Positions 8,680-18,728 of a stretch of DNA of 64,000 nucleotides are shown piece by piece (position 1 is the stretch's first letter; every line of letters starts with the position of its first letter). Location: the NCBI RefSeq assembly GCF_001927245.1, contig NZ_MJUX01000013.1:24106-88105 (forward strand). The letters are read 5' to 3'. The notes below the pieces were generated by a model, which was not told the origin of the DNA, ran no database searches, and worked only from the letters and a program-made list of their open reading frames with translations. The translations under genes were made by a program, and so were the position numbers. This DNA comes from Acuticoccus yangtzensis. GTDB lineage: Bacteria > Pseudomonadota > Alphaproteobacteria > Rhizobiales > Amorphaceae.

Positions 8680-9352
8680 TCTGATCGGCCGCCGCGCGTT
8701 TCTCGTCGGAGGCGGCGCCGCGCTGCTCGGTGGCTGTACCGGTGCGCAAGCACCCGCGCCGCAGGTAGCTGCCACCTCACGCGTGCCCCCGCTGTACCGC
8801 GAGATGTACGGCGCCCGGCCGGACGAGCGGTTTGCCATTCCGGCGGTTGATCTCTCAAAGGTCGATCCGCGGTTCTGGCGGCGGGAGGTGGCTGATCCGA
8901 CGGGAGAGCGCGGCGGTACAGTCGTCGTCGATACCGGGAGCTATTTCCTTTACTGGACGATGGAAGGCGGCAGGGCGATGCGCTACGGCGTGGGCCTCGG
9001 TCGCGAGGGGTTCGGCTGGAACGGCACCGCGACGATCGAGCGGAAGGCACAGTGGCCGACTTGGACGCCACCGGCCGAGATGATCGCGCGCGAGCCAGAG
9101 CTCGAGGAATATCGAAACGGGATGCCGCCGGGTCTCGGCAACCCGCTGGGCGCACGGGCGCTCTATCTCTACCAGAACGGCCGCGACACGCTCTACCGCC
9201 TGCACGGCACGCAGGAAGCCTACTCGATCGGCCGCGCGGTATCCTCCGGCTGCGTCCGCCTTCTGAATCAGGACATTATCGACCTGCACATGCGCGTGCC
9301 CACCGGGTCGCGTGTCGTGGTGCGGCCGCCCAGCCAGTCGCTGCTCGGGTGA
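8666..9352 (+). CDS. L,D-transpeptidase, lipoprotein form
   Basis: A 228-residue YkuD-type L,D-transpeptidase with a lipobox-like LLGGCTG near residue 24, so it is likely membrane-anchored. Catalytic residues are His180 ([14 protein letters not shown]) and Cys196 (SSGCVRLLN). It is distinct from the smaller enzyme at 7639 and has a conserved N-terminal domain ([12 protein letters not shown]). The start lies within the DUF411 gene, indicating tight coupling. An intact paralog is at 53264-53941. Confidence 0.9.
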   Translation: MQGINLIGRRAFLVGGGAALLGGCTGAQAPAPQVAATSRVPPLYREMYGARPDERFAIPAVDLSKVDPRFWRREVADPTGERGGTVVVDTGSYFLYWTMEGGRAMRYGVGLGREGFGWNGTATIERKAQWPTWTPPAEMIAREPELEEYRNGMPPGLGNPLGARALYLYQNGRDTLYRLHGTQEAYSIGRAVSSGCVRLLNQDIIDLHMRVPTGSRVVVRPPSQSLLG

Positions 9353-9357
9353 ACGCC

Positions 9358-9849
9358 ATGACCAAGACACGTCCCTTCATCATGCTTGGCGTCGGATTGC
9401 TCTTCGGCGCGGCCGCCATTGCCGCCGTCGCGTTCTGGCCGCGAAGCCAGACGGCGCCGGCGGTCGCACTAGCTCCGGGCGATGCGGCGGTGGTCGCGCA
9501 GGGGGCGACCATTTACGAGGCGCAGTGCGCCTCGTGCCACGGTGCGAACCTAGAGGGCCAGCCGAATTGGCGTGAGCGCGGCGCGGACGGCCGGCTTCCG
9601 GCCCCTCCGCACGACGAGACCGGGCACACCTGGCACCACCCTGACGTGCTGCTCTTCAAGCTGACCAAAGAAGGGCCGCCGAAGGAGATGGGCAACGGCG
9701 AGCCCTACTACTCGAACATGCCGGCGTTTGGGGGCGTCCTCAGCGACGACGAGATCGTTGCAGTCCTTTCCTACATCAAGAGCCGCTGGCCGGAGGACGT
9801 TCGGCGACGGCATGACGAGCTCAACCGCCAGATGGCGGGGATGCAATGA
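9358..9849 (+). CDS. Membrane-anchored c-type cytochrome
   Basis: A 163-residue protein with one N-terminal membrane helix (about residues 8-27) and a single haem c site CASCH (57-61). NMPAFGG supplies a likely axial Met. The fold matches class I cytochrome c. In this operon it could pass electrons from the multicopper oxidase or the thiol system. The ATG at 9358 is preferred; a GTG at 9349 overlapping the previous stop would add three residues. The stop overlaps the scsB start. Confidence 0.9.
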   Translation: MTKTRPFIMLGVGLLFGAAAIAAVAFWPRSQTAPAVALAPGDAAVVAQGATIYEAQCASCHGANLEGQPNWRERGADGRLPAPPHDETGHTWHHPDVLLFKLTKEGPPKEMGNGEPYYSNMPAFGGVLSDDEIVAVLSYIKSRWPEDVRRRHDELNRQMAGMQ

Positions 9850-11894
9850 CGATCGCCACCCGCATCGCCTGTGCGCTGATCCTGCTGGCGCCGTTCAGCG
9901 CATCGGCCGTCGCCGCAACGCCGTGGCAGGAGGGGGCAAACAGTGCGGCCCGTCTCCACATCGCACGAGATGTATCGGGCGACATCGTCGCCGGGCTTGA
10001 GGTGCGTCTCGAAGATGGTTGGAAGACGTACTGGCGCTCCGCCGGATCAACGGGCCTTCCCCCTCGTATCCAGACGGAGGGCTCGCAGAATGTCGGCGAA
10101 GCCCGCGTCGTCTTCCCGGCACCGGAGCGGTTCGTGGCCTTCGGCATCGAGGCCCTGGGCTACGAGCACGGGGTCACGCTGCCGCTTCGGATCAATCTGG
10201 CGGACCCGGCTCGAGGTGCGCGGCTGGACGTTCAGGCAGACTTCCTTGTCTGCGGCAAGGTGTGCATCCCGACGCATTTTTCATTCGCGGCGACGATTCC
10301 CGCCGATCCATCATTCCTGCCAGCGATCGCCGACACAGCCATCGCGGCCGCGCTGGCGCGTGTGCCCCGTCCCGCTCTCGATGAGAATGTCGCGCTGGCA
10401 CAACTTGTCCCGGCTGCCGAAGGCCTTAAGGTTGAACTGAAGTCGTTCGGCGACGGTGGCGACCTCACCGGTGCGCTGATCGTGGCGGAGGTCGAGGGCG
10501 CCAACCCGTTGATCGGCAAGCTTGGCGCCAGGGGAGGCGGCCGTTTCACGGCGACGCTCAGAGGCGTGCCGCTCCCGCCGGGCACTGCCGTGCGTCTCAC
10601 CGTTGCGGATGAAGACCTGGCGCTCGATCTTTCGGGCACGGTGACGGATGCTGTCGCGGCGGAGCCGACGACGAGCGGCTACAGCCTTGCCGCGATCCTC
10701 GCAATCGCGTTCCTCGGCGGTCTCATCCTCAACGTCATGCCCTGCGTCCTGCCGGTGCTGTCGATCAAGGTGGCGGCGCTTTCTCGCGCAGCGGCTCTCG
10801 ATAGGGGACAGCAACGTCTCGCATTTCTGGCAACGGCAGGTGGTATTGTCACCTTCATCGCAGTCCTCGCAGTGGCGCTCGGGACGCTCAAAGCGTTCGG
10901 CCGGGACGTCTTCTGGGGGATGCAGTTTCAAGAGCCGCTCTTCGTCGGGTTTCTCTTCGCGCTCCTCGCGCTGATGACGCTGAACCTTGCCGGCGTCTTC
11001 GAGATCCGCCTGCCCGACGGTATGCAGAACCGGCTTGGCCGACTCGGCCGAACTGGCGATTTCGCCGACGGCTTCGTGATCGCGCTCCTCGCAACGCCGT
11101 GCAGCGCGCCGTTTCTCGGAACCGCCATCGCCTTCGGGCTAGCCGGGGGAGCTAGCGCGCTCGCGGCGACGTTCGCGGCGCTCGCTGCGGGCTTTGCGTT
11201 TCCCTACGTCCTCGTTGCCGCTGTGCCGGGAGCCACGAGGCTTCTGCCGAAGCCGGGGCGGTGGATGGCACGGCTCCAGCGCGCCCTCGTCGTGCCGATG
11301 CTGGCGGTCGTCGCCTGGCTTGGGTCGATCCTCTTTGCTCAGGTGGGCGTCGGTGTCCTGATCGCCCTCGCAACCGGGAGCCTCGCCGTTGCAGCGGTCC
11401 TGCGCCGTCCGCGCCCGGCCACGGTCGGATTGGGTGGCGTTGTGATCGCTGCGTGCGTCCTGGTCGTCGTCGCGAATGTCGGCTCGGCCTCGGTCAGCGG
11501 GCCTTCCGGAAACGCGGGGCACTGGCAGCCGTTCGACAGGGAGGTGATCGAGGGACATGTCGCACGCGGTCACGTCGTCTTCGTCGACGTGACCGCCGAC
11601 TGGTGCATCACCTGCGTCTACAACAAGGCGGCCGCGCTCGACCGGGAACCCGTCGAGGCCCTTCTCGCCCGGCCGGACACGGTTGCGATGCGGGCCGACT
11701 GGACGCGGCCCGACGACGCGATCGCGGCGTTCGTGAAAGACCACGGCCGCTACGGCATTCCGCTCGACGTCGCATACGGTCCAGCCGCGCCGAACGGCAT
11801 AGTTCTTCCAGAAATCTTGACTATCGACGCCGTCCGGAACGCGATCGCCGCCGCGCGCGGGCGACCCAGCGCCGTCGCACAAACCGGAGAGTAG
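9846..11894 (+). CDS. scsB: ScsB/DsbD-like thiol-disulfide transmembrane reductase
   Basis: A 682-residue inner-membrane protein that moves reducing power from cytoplasmic thioredoxin to periplasmic thiol proteins. It has a signal peptide, a large N-terminal periplasmic domain with the pair LVCGKVCIP (Cys136, Cys140), a central membrane domain with the pairs in NVMPCVLPV and [10 protein letters not shown], and a C-terminal thioredoxin-like domain with DWCITC. This is the ScsB layout of copper-tolerance loci rather than classical DsbD. It lies between cytochrome c and scsC. A paralog is at 50650-52782. Confidence 0.92.
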   Translation: MTIATRIACALILLAPFSASAVAATPWQEGANSAARLHIARDVSGDIVAGLEVRLEDGWKTYWRSAGSTGLPPRIQTEGSQNVGEARVVFPAPERFVAFGIEALGYEHGVTLPLRINLADPARGARLDVQADFLVCGKVCIPTHFSFAATIPADPSFLPAIADTAIAAALARVPRPALDENVALAQLVPAAEGLKVELKSFGDGGDLTGALIVAEVEGANPLIGKLGARGGGRFTATLRGVPLPPGTAVRLTVADEDLALDLSGTVTDAVAAEPTTSGYSLAAILAIAFLGGLILNVMPCVLPVLSIKVAALSRAAALDRGQQRLAFLATAGGIVTFIAVLAVALGTLKAFGRDVFWGMQFQEPLFVGFLFALLALMTLNLAGVFEIRLPDGMQNRLGRLGRTGDFADGFVIALLATPCSAPFLGTAIAFGLAGGASALAATFAALAAGFAFPYVLVAAVPGATRLLPKPGRWMARLQRALVVPMLAVVAWLGSILFAQVGVGVLIALATGSLAVAAVLRRPRPATVGLGGVVIAACVLVVVANVGSASVSGPSGNAGHWQPFDREVIEGHVARGHVVFVDVTADWCITCVYNKAAALDREPVEALLARPDTVAMRADWTRPDDAIAAFVKDHGRYGIPLDVAYGPAAPNGIVLPEILTIDAVRNAIAAARGRPSAVAQTGE

Positions 11895-11897
11895 ACC

Positions 11898-12629
11898 ATG
11901 CTGAAACTGTTCATCGTCGCCGCAGCGGTCGGCCTGTCTATCGTGAGCGCATCGGCCGACGGGTTGAGCGCCGGAGAGAAGGATGAGGTCCGTGCGCTCA
12001 TCCGCGACCACCTTCTCGAAAATCCCGAGATTCTCGCCGATGCGTTCGAAGCCCTGCAGGCGAAGCAAAGGGCCGCGGATGAGGAGGCGGTGAAGGGCGC
12101 TCTCGCCGACCTCGGTGAGACGTTGCGCAACGCGGGAGACGATCCTGTCGGCGGGAATCCGGACGGAACGATCACGGTCGTAGAATTCTTCGACTACAAC
12201 TGTCCGTACTGCCGGAAAGTGAAGCCCGAGGTGGTAGAGTTACTCGAGAACGACGAGCGGATCCGGTACGTATTCAAGGAATTTCCGATCCTGTCGGCGT
12301 CGTCAGCCCAGGCCGCGCGGGCTGCGCTTGGCGTGTGGGCGAGCGCTCCGGACAAGTACTGGGACGTGCATCAGGCGCTCATGGGCCATGAGGGAACGCT
12401 GACCGAGGCCCAGATCCAGGCGGCCATCGAAGGAGCAGGACTCGACTGGAGCGAGATCGTAGCGCGCGGCGATGCCGACGACATCACCGCCAAGATCCGC
12501 GAGACGATGCAGGTCGCCGGGCGCCTCAACATCAACGGGACGCCGAGCTTCGTGATCGGGAACGAGGTGATTCCGGGCTTCGTGGACGCGAAGCAGCTGG
12601 AGGCAGCTGTCGCCGCCTCCGGCGAATGA
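11898..12629 (+). CDS. scsC: ScsC/DsbA-like periplasmic thiol oxidoreductase
   Basis: A 243-residue secreted protein with an N-terminal helical extension (about residues 25-80) that in ScsC relatives mediates oligomerisation, then a DsbA-type thioredoxin fold with the active site NCPYC (Cys102, Cys105) and the cis-Pro loop [11 protein letters not shown]. It probably acts as the partner of ScsB in disulfide isomerisation and Cu(I) sequestration. It is the last gene of cluster A. The second copy (50400-50642) ends before the active site. Confidence 0.9.
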   Translation: MLKLFIVAAAVGLSIVSASADGLSAGEKDEVRALIRDHLLENPEILADAFEALQAKQRAADEEAVKGALADLGETLRNAGDDPVGGNPDGTITVVEFFDYNCPYCRKVKPEVVELLENDERIRYVFKEFPILSASSAQAARAALGVWASAPDKYWDVHQALMGHEGTLTEAQIQAAIEGAGLDWSEIVARGDADDITAKIRETMQVAGRLNINGTPSFVIGNEVIPGFVDAKQLEAAVAASGE

Positions 12630-12664
12630 GCCAGGTACGCCAGCTCCCGGCTCCCGGACATGCC

Positions 12665-12859
12665 TTAGCGGACGGTCGCCGGGAAGCCCGCCTTTTCGAG
12701 CGAGGCGAGGATGTCGGCCTCGCTGGCGCGCGTCTCGACGATCGCCTCGTGCGTCGCGAGATCGGTCCTGACGGTGGCATCCTTGTCGACCTTTTCAACG
12801 GCGTGGGTGACGCCCTTCACGCAGCCGCCGCAGTGCATCGTTGGGATCGAGAGTTTCAT
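12665..12859 (-). CDS. copZ: CopZ-like copper chaperone (HMA domain)
   Basis: A 64-residue single HMA-domain protein with the metal-binding loop MHCGGC (about residues 8-13). Such proteins carry Cu(I) in the cytoplasm to export ATPases. It is transcribed divergently from copA and has its own CueR-type promoter at 12889-12919. It converges with scsC, whose stop lies 35 bases away. Confidence 0.88.
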   Translation of the reverse strand: MKLSIPTMHCGGCVKGVTHAVEKVDKDATVRTDLATHEAIVETRASEADILASLEKAGFPATVR

Positions 12860-12888
12860 GACGACATCTCCAGTTCATCTCTCGCCGG

Positions 12889-12919
12889 GAAGTGGGGCTT
12901 CCCACCGTGGGAAGGTCAA
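12889..12919 (-). promoter_or_regulatory. CueR-type promoter of copZ
   Basis: Read on the minus strand: TTGACC (-35), a 19-base spacer containing the palindrome CTTCCCACGGTGGGAAG, then CACTTC (weak -10). The overlong 19-base spacer and the ACCTTCC-type half sites are characteristic of promoters activated by CueR. The -10 end lies 30 bases upstream of the copZ start. Confidence 0.8.
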
Positions 12920-12955
12920 GATGACCGGCGACATACATTCTTTCGAGGACCGCGC

Positions 12956-12986
12956 TTGACCTTCCCATCATGGGAAGCCCCATCTC
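12956..12986 (+). promoter_or_regulatory. CueR-type promoter of copA
   Basis: TTGACC, a 19-base spacer with the palindrome CTTCCCATCATGGGAAG, then CATCTC as a weak -10. It mirrors the promoter of the divergent copZ gene and is followed by a good ribosome binding site (gggagg) and the copA ATG at 13013. Confidence 0.8.
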
Positions 12987-13012
12987 GCGTTGACGTGCCA
13001 AGGGAGGTTCTC

Positions 13013-15547
13013 ATGGATGCATCGGTCGGCCGGCTTCAGCGAACGGAAATGGCGGCGTCGAGTATCGAATTCGGCGTTGAGGGGATGACCTGCGCGTCCT
13101 GCGTCGGCCGCGTGGAAAGAGCTTTGAGGGCGATCCCCGGTGCTACGGATACTAGCGTGAACCTCGCCACCGAGCGAGCCCGAGTGACCTTTACGGGACC
13201 TGCCGACGCCGCTGTGGTGCGCGAGGCGATCGAGGGCGCCGGATACGACGTCGCCGAGGCGACGACCGAGATTGCCGTCGACGGTATGACATGCGCGTCC
13301 TGCGTCGGCCGGGTGGAGCGCGCGCTCGCCGCCGTCCCGGGAGTTAAGTCTGTCAACGTCAACCTCGCGACTGAGCGGGCGACCGTGCGTCACGCGGACG
13401 GGGTGGTGACGACGGCCGCGCTTGTCGAAGCGGTGGAAGACGTCGGGTACCAAGCGAAGCTCGTGAGCGCGGCCGATGCAGGCGACGAGGCGGACGCAAA
13501 GAAAGCAGGCGAGCTCAAGGCGCTTCAGCGCGACGTCGCCATCGCCGCGGTGCTGACGCTGCCGGTGTTCGTGCTGGAGATGGGCACGCACCTCGTCCCC
13601 GCGTTCCACCACGCCATCGACGTCGCGATCGGGCGCGAGACGAGCTGGCTCATTCAGTTCGCGCTGACGACGCTGGTGCTGTTCGGTCCGGGTCTGCGCT
13701 TCTTCCGAAAGGGTATTCCGGCGCTCCTGCATGGCGGGCCGGACATGAACTCGCTGGTAGCTTTGGGCTCGGGCGCGGCCTGGGCCTATTCGGTGGCGGC
13801 GACCTTCGCAGCTGGTAGCCTGCCCGCGGAAACGCAGAATGTATATTACGAGGCCGCGGCCGTGATCGTCACTCTGATCCTCCTGGGCCGCTTCATGGAG
13901 GCCCGCGCAAAGGGGCAGACCGGCGAGGCGATCAAGCGCCTGATGGGTCTGAGGGCGAAGACCGCGCGCGTCGTGCGCGGCGACGAGACCGTGGACGTGC
14001 CAATCGAGGAGGTCACGGCCGGCGACGTGATCGCGGTGCGCCCGGGAGACAAGATCCCCGTCGACGGCGTGGTGCTCGACGGATCGAGCTTCGTGGATCA
14101 GTCCATGATCACGGGCGAGCCGGTTCCCGTGTCGCGCGGCGAGGGGGACGAGGTTGTCGGCGGCACCCTCAACAAGACCGGCGCGTTCACCTTCCGCGCC
14201 ACCAAGGTCGGCGCCGACACCGTGCTGTCGCAGATCATCCGCATGGTGGAGACGGCGCAGGGCGCGAAGCTTCCGATCCAGGCGCTGGTCGACCGCGTGA
14301 CGTTCGTCTTCGTACCGGTCGTGATGGCGGTCGCGGCCGTCACGTTCCTTGTCTGGCTGACGTTCGGGCCGGATCCTGCGCTCACCTTCGCCCTCGTCAA
14401 CGGCGTTGCGGTGCTCATCATTGCGTGCCCATGCGCGATGGGGCTCGCCACACCCACCTCTATCATGGTCGGTACCGGGCGTGGGGCGGAGTTGGGCGTC
14501 CTTATACGCAAGGGAGAGGCGCTCCAGTCGCTGCGGGACGTCACCATCGTGGCGCTGGACAAGACTGGCACACTCACAAAGGGGCGTCCGGAGCTCACCG
14601 ACTTCTCCGTGGCGGAAGGCTTCACCGAGGATGAGGTGCTGGCGCTCGTCGCGGCCGTTGAGGCGAAGTCCGAGCACCCGATTGCTGAAGCTATCGTACA
14701 GGCGGCACGGGCGCGCGGACTCTCAGCGGGGGAGGTTGCCGGGTTTGACGCCGTCCCGGGCTTCGGCGTCGGCGCGAACGTCGCGGGCCGGCGCATCGAC
14801 GTCGGTGCGGACCGCTACATGACGCGGTTGGGTCTCGAGCCAGCCACCTTCGCTGATGAGAGCGCGAGGCTGGGCGGGGAGGGTAAGTCGCCGCTCTACG
14901 CCGCCGTCGATGGTCGCCTCGCCGCGGTCATCGCTGTGGCCGACCCGGTGAAGCCGTCGACGGCCGCCGCGCTCGCCACGTTGCATGATCTCGGCCTGTC
15001 GGTCGCGATGATAACCGGCGACAACCGCCGCACCGCCGAGGCCATCGCCACGCGGCTAGGCATCGACGAGGTCATCGCCGAGGTGCTGCCGGACGGCAAG
15101 GTGGAAGCCGTGAAAACGCTTCGGGAGCGCGGCCGCGTGGCGTTTGTCGGCGACGGCATCAACGACGCGCCGGCGCTCGCCGAGGCGGACGTGGGCCTTG
15201 CCATCGGCACGGGCACCGACGTCGCGATCGAGGCGGCGGACGTGGTGCTGATGTCCGGCGATCTCGTCGGGGTGCCGAACGCCATCGCGCTGTCGCGGGC
15301 GACGATGCGCAACATCCGCCAGAACCTCTTCTGGGCGTTCGCGTACAATACTGCGCTGATTCCGGTGGCGGCGGGGGCTCTCTATCCGGCGTTTGGGTTG
15401 CTGCTTTCGCCCATCCTCGCGGCGGGAGCGATGGCGTTGTCGAGCATCTTTGTGCTCACGAATGCCCTGCGACTGAAAGGCTTCCGGCCACCCATGGCCC
15501 GTGACGGTCGTGTGGTGGCTGCGGTCGCCGCCTCTCCCGCGGAGTGA
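13013..15547 (+). CDS. copA: Cu(I)-exporting P-type ATPase CopA
   Basis: An 844-residue P1B-1 ATPase that pumps Cu(I) out of the cytoplasm. Two N-terminal HMA domains each carry GMTCASC (24-30 and 91-97). The membrane metal site is CPC (472-474), the phosphorylated Asp is in DKTGTLT (Asp516), and the [10 protein letters not shown] motif (555-556) and [10 protein letters not shown] hinge are intact. The ATG at 13013 follows a strong Shine-Dalgarno; the frame is open further upstream through the promoter, but this start gives a normal CopA N-terminus. Confidence 0.95.
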   Translation: MDASVGRLQRTEMAASSIEFGVEGMTCASCVGRVERALRAIPGATDTSVNLATERARVTFTGPADAAVVREAIEGAGYDVAEATTEIAVDGMTCASCVGRVERALAAVPGVKSVNVNLATERATVRHADGVVTTAALVEAVEDVGYQAKLVSAADAGDEADAKKAGELKALQRDVAIAAVLTLPVFVLEMGTHLVPAFHHAIDVAIGRETSWLIQFALTTLVLFGPGLRFFRKGIPALLHGGPDMNSLVALGSGAAWAYSVAATFAAGSLPAETQNVYYEAAAVIVTLILLGRFMEARAKGQTGEAIKRLMGLRAKTARVVRGDETVDVPIEEVTAGDVIAVRPGDKIPVDGVVLDGSSFVDQSMITGEPVPVSRGEGDEVVGGTLNKTGAFTFRATKVGADTVLSQIIRMVETAQGAKLPIQALVDRVTFVFVPVVMAVAAVTFLVWLTFGPDPALTFALVNGVAVLIIACPCAMGLATPTSIMVGTGRGAELGVLIRKGEALQSLRDVTIVALDKTGTLTKGRPELTDFSVAEGFTEDEVLALVAAVEAKSEHPIAEAIVQAARARGLSAGEVAGFDAVPGFGVGANVAGRRIDVGADRYMTRLGLEPATFADESARLGGEGKSPLYAAVDGRLAAVIAVADPVKPSTAAALATLHDLGLSVAMITGDNRRTAEAIATRLGIDEVIAEVLPDGKVEAVKTLRERGRVAFVGDGINDAPALAEADVGLAIGTGTDVAIEAADVVLMSGDLVGVPNAIALSRATMRNIRQNLFWAFAYNTALIPVAAGALYPAFGLLLSPILAAGAMALSSIFVLTNALRLKGFRPPMARDGRVVAAVAASPAE

Positions 15548-15639
15548 ACCCGCAGAGTTTCGGCGGCGCTCGTCGCCGCTGGGAAAACCGGGCGGAACTC
15601 GCCCGCCTCGATATCTCACGAGCATTGGAGGAAATGGTG

Positions 15640-16080
15640 ATGAAACGAAGAGCAACAGCAATCGCCACGCTTGCCGGAGCGGCGTTCTTCACAGTCGCTC
15701 CCGCACTGGCCCAGGATAGCAACCAGGGGCATGCGTCCACGACCGAGACAACGTCGCCAGAGACGCCCGGCAGGAGCCCGCGCGACGGCGCCATGATGCA
15801 ACGTATGAGCTCCGGTATGATGCCGGGATCGGGAATGAACCAAGGCGGGCTGGGCAAGCACGTGCGTGATGCCCAGCATGGCGGGGACCGGAGAATGGGC
15901 CATTCGATGATGATGCGGATGTTGTTCATCGCGGTAGACACAGACGGCAGCGGAACCCTGTCCCTTCCTGAGGTTCAGGAGTTTCATGCACGTATGTTCA
16001 AGGCCGCCGATGCGGACGATGACGGCGAACTAACCTCTGCGGAAATGCGCGAAATCATGATGGGCGGAATGGGCGGCTGA
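15640..16080 (+). CDS. Secreted EF-hand, Met/His-rich protein
   Basis: A 146-residue secreted protein (signal ending near ALAQD) with a Met-rich middle (RMSSGMMPGSGMN, MGHSMMMRM) and two EF-hand loops, DTDGSGTLSLPE and DADDDGELTSAE. Met-rich EF-hand proteins of this kind recur in copper loci and may bind copper through Met and calcium through the loops. The ATG at 15640 has ggagg at good spacing; the ATG six bases earlier is too close. It follows copA by 92 bases. Confidence 0.82.
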   Translation: MKRRATAIATLAGAAFFTVAPALAQDSNQGHASTTETTSPETPGRSPRDGAMMQRMSSGMMPGSGMNQGGLGKHVRDAQHGGDRRMGHSMMMRMLFIAVDTDGSGTLSLPEVQEFHARMFKAADADDDGELTSAEMREIMMGGMGG

Positions 16081-16140
16081 TCCGCCTTTCCGACGGACCT
16101 CACGATCTTGTTCGGAGACGCAAACGCAAGGGAGGACCGC

Positions 16141-16257
16141 ATGTTCGGTCACATGGACGGGTGGGGCATGAATCTTATGGGCGGCGGAATGCTGATCGGC
16201 GCGGCCGGCATCCTTCTTGCCGGCATCCTAATCGGGGTTCTGTTCGCCAGACGATAA
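16141..16257 (+). CDS. Small Met/Gly-rich membrane protein (38 aa)
   Basis: ATG at 16141 follows gggaggacc at proper spacing and opens a 38-codon frame ending at 16257. The product has a Met/His/Gly-rich head (MFGHMDGWGMNLMGGGM) and one membrane helix ending in ARR. Small proteins of this style are common beside copper ATPases and may bind metal at the membrane. The ribosome binding site and composition support translation; function is unknown. Confidence 0.65.
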   Translation: MFGHMDGWGMNLMGGGMLIGAAGILLAGILIGVLFARR

Positions 16258-16363
16258 CGGACGGTCCTTCCGCACACGGCCAAGCCGGCGATCGCGCGCC
16301 AGACACCGCACGGCGGTCCCGGTGCGAGGACATTGGCCTGTATCATAGCAAGATGAGTGAGCC

Positions 16364-17683
16364 TTGAGTTCAAGCTACGCAAAGAACAGCCTATCGTTTC
16401 TCGATGCGGTCGCGATGGGAACAGGCGTCATGATCGGTGCGGGCATTCTCGCGCTGACAGGGCAGATCGCGGAAGTGGCGGGGTCATTGTTTCCGCTCTC
16501 CTTCCTAGTAGGCGCGGTCATAACCGCCTTCAGCGCCTACACATACGTCAAGATGTCGAACGCCTACCCGTCCGCCGGGGGGATCGGGATGATCTTGCAG
16601 AAAGCCTATGGGCCGACGACGGTGGCAGCGGGCGCGGCGCTCCTGATGGCTCTCTCGATGGTGATCAATGAGAGCCTCGTGGCGCGGACATTCGCCAACT
16701 ATCTCTTGCGCGGCCTCGGAATGCCCGCTGAGGGCTGGTTGGTGCCGGCGATCGGCGTTGCGCTCATCGTGTTCGCCTATCTGGTCAACGCGGCGGGCAA
16801 TCGTTCAGTCGGGCTGCTTTCGCAGATCATGGCGGCGCTCAAGGTTGGCGGGATCGCGCTCTTCGGGATCGCCGCGCTGTGGGCGGGGGGCATCTCCTTC
16901 GAAGCTGGCAGCAGCGACGCGGGAGCCGGTGGGTTCGTCGCATCGGTCGCACTGGCGATTCTCGCGTTCAAGGGCTTTACGACAATCACCAACAGCGGGG
17001 CCGAAATCACCGACCCGCATCGAAACGTCGGCCGTGCGATCGTGATCTCCATTGGCCTATGTACTGTCATCTACCTCCTTGTCGCGCTCGGCGTTGGGTC
17101 GAGCCTGCCGCTCGACCAGATCGTTGCAGCGAAGGACTACGCGCTCGCGGAAGCGGCCAAGCCCGCGCTCGGACAGGCAGGGTTCTATCTTACCGTCGCG
17201 CTGGCGCTCGTTGCGACAGCATCCGGGGTCGTCGCCAGTATCTTTGCTGTGTCGCGCATGCTCGCAATGCTGACTGACATGAAGCTCGTTCCGCACAGTC
17301 ATTTCAGGATGCGCGGCACGATTCGCGACCACACGCTCGTCTACACCGTTATTATTGCGGGTGGCCTTACGGTTTTCTTCGATCTGAGCCGCATCGCGTC
17401 ATTAGGGGCGTTCTTCTACCTCGTGATGGACATGCTGATCCATTGGGGCGTCTTCAGGAATCAGCGCAAGACGATCGCTGCGCGCGGCTGGGTTATGCTG
17501 ACAGCCATCGGGCTGGACGCTTTGGTTCTGGGGGCATTTGCCTTGTTGAAGTGGCAGACCGATCGTCCAATCGTCTTCATCGCGCTCGCCGGGATCCTCT
17601 CGGTCTTCGCGTTCGAGCGCATCTTCCTGGCCGCGAGACAGTCGCGGTCCGCGCACCACCACGAGAGTAACGAAGGGGGTTGA
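16364..17683 (+). CDS. APC-superfamily permease
   Basis: A 439-residue protein with about 12 membrane helices. The first helix contains GTGVMIGAGILALTG, the glycine-rich substrate loop of amino acid-polyamine-cation (APC) transporters, and the C-terminus is His-rich (AHHHESN). The substrate cannot be read from sequence; APC permeases are frequent neighbours of copA/cueR. The start is a TTG at 16364, because the ATG just upstream runs into a stop after four codons. Confidence 0.82.
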   Translation: MSSSYAKNSLSFLDAVAMGTGVMIGAGILALTGQIAEVAGSLFPLSFLVGAVITAFSAYTYVKMSNAYPSAGGIGMILQKAYGPTTVAAGAALLMALSMVINESLVARTFANYLLRGLGMPAEGWLVPAIGVALIVFAYLVNAAGNRSVGLLSQIMAALKVGGIALFGIAALWAGGISFEAGSSDAGAGGFVASVALAILAFKGFTTITNSGAEITDPHRNVGRAIVISIGLCTVIYLLVALGVGSSLPLDQIVAAKDYALAEAAKPALGQAGFYLTVALALVATASGVVASIFAVSRMLAMLTDMKLVPHSHFRMRGTIRDHTLVYTVIIAGGLTVFFDLSRIASLGAFFYLVMDMLIHWGVFRNQRKTIAARGWVMLTAIGLDALVLGAFALLKWQTDRPIVFIALAGILSVFAFERIFLAARQSRSAHHHESNEGG

Positions 17684-17785
17684 AATGCGCGTCCGAGTGC
17701 GAGGGCTGCGGCCGGCGAGACGCGCCAACGGCCGTTTCTCCCGCGACGCGAGGGCCTTTCGGATAACCAATTCCACCGAAACTTT

Positions 17786-17802
17786 AACCCCCTTCCGGGG
17801 TT
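17786..17802 (+). terminator. Hairpin after the APC permease
   Basis: AACCCC-cttcc-GGGGTT forms a six-pair stem 100 bases after the permease stop, followed by gaggtttg rather than a clean T tract. It may end the copA transcript before the DUF305 gene. Weak by sequence alone. Confidence 0.4.
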
Positions 17803-17843
17803 GAGGTTTGATCAGCCTACATGTGATCTCAACGGAGAAGCCT

Positions 17844-18707
17844 GTGTCTTATTTGCGTTTCGCTGCGATGATCCTGACGTCGACAGCCGTCATGTTCGTC
17901 CTCATGTATCTGAACACGTATCTCTTCAGTCACGTCTTCTTCTCGGAGACGCGGACGTACATGGCGATCATGATGGGCGCGGTCATGACGCTGATCATGC
18001 TGGCCTTCATGCTGGCAATGTACAAGAACACCCGCCTCAATTTTGCGATCTTCGCCGGCGCGGTAGTCGTTTTCGGTGTGTCGCTCTGGCTCGTACGCAG
18101 TCAGGTCACGGTCGGCGACACATCCTACATGCGCGCGATGATCCCGCATCACTCGATCGCCATCATGACTTCGAGCCGAGCGGATATCTCCGACCCGCGC
18201 GTGCGCAAGCTCGCCGACGAGATCATCTACGCGCAGGACAAGGAGATCGCCGAGATGCGCTTCCTCATCGACGACATCGACCGGAACGGTGACGGCACCG
18301 GGACGGCTGCGCCGTCCGCGTCGGTAATGACGCTCGACGAGGCGCTCGCCACGGCGGACCTTCCCTCGCTCGACCCGCAGTTTATGACGGACGATGAGAT
18401 CGCGCTGGGTCTTTCGGGCGGAACGACATGCCGGTTCACCTATACCGAAGGAAGCCGTCCAGTGCTGGCGCTTGCCAGCGACGGCGCAGCGCTAATGAAG
18501 ATCAGCGGGGACCTCGTGCAACTGCAGGCCGACCCGGCCTCACTTGCCAGAGGCCCGACGGCTGCCGCAGCGGGTGTGTCGATGGCTGTCAATGGACCGA
18601 CCGGCGATCTCCTCGCGGGTGATGGCGAGCGTGACGCTGTGCTGACGATGAGCCTCGATCGCGGGATGACCGTTGGCTACAGCGGCTTCTACGACTGCCG
18701 CACCTAA
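17844..18707 (+). CDS. DUF305 protein with N-terminal membrane helices
   Basis: A 287-residue protein. Three hydrophobic helices occupy about residues 5-85, followed by a DUF305 domain with RAMIPHHSIAIM and DEIIYAQDKEIAEMRFLI, the His/Met-containing four-helix signature of copper-associated DUF305 (CopM-like) proteins. The C-terminal ~110 residues form an extra periplasmic domain. It probably binds copper outside the cytoplasm. The GTG at 17844 follows cggagaag; a TTG 36 bases earlier is an alternative. cueR follows 21 bases later. Confidence 0.8.
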   Translation: MSYLRFAAMILTSTAVMFVLMYLNTYLFSHVFFSETRTYMAIMMGAVMTLIMLAFMLAMYKNTRLNFAIFAGAVVVFGVSLWLVRSQVTVGDTSYMRAMIPHHSIAIMTSSRADISDPRVRKLADEIIYAQDKEIAEMRFLIDDIDRNGDGTGTAAPSASVMTLDEALATADLPSLDPQFMTDDEIALGLSGGTTCRFTYTEGSRPVLALASDGAALMKISGDLVQLQADPASLARGPTAAAAGVSMAVNGPTGDLLAGDGERDAVLTMSLDRGMTVGYSGFYDCRT

Positions 18708-18728
18708 CGCTCGCTCGGGAGGCGGAGA

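Noticed and set aside
12968..14677. 569-codon open frame antisense to copA
   Set aside because: Arg/His-rich low-information translation typical of the reverse strand of a high-GC gene; copA motifs on the plus strand are unambiguous.
15560..15585. Terminator after copA
   Set aside because: The GC-rich hairpin (cggcggcg/cgccgctg) is imperfect, lacks a T tract, and the EF-hand gene follows closely, so it may be only leader sequence.
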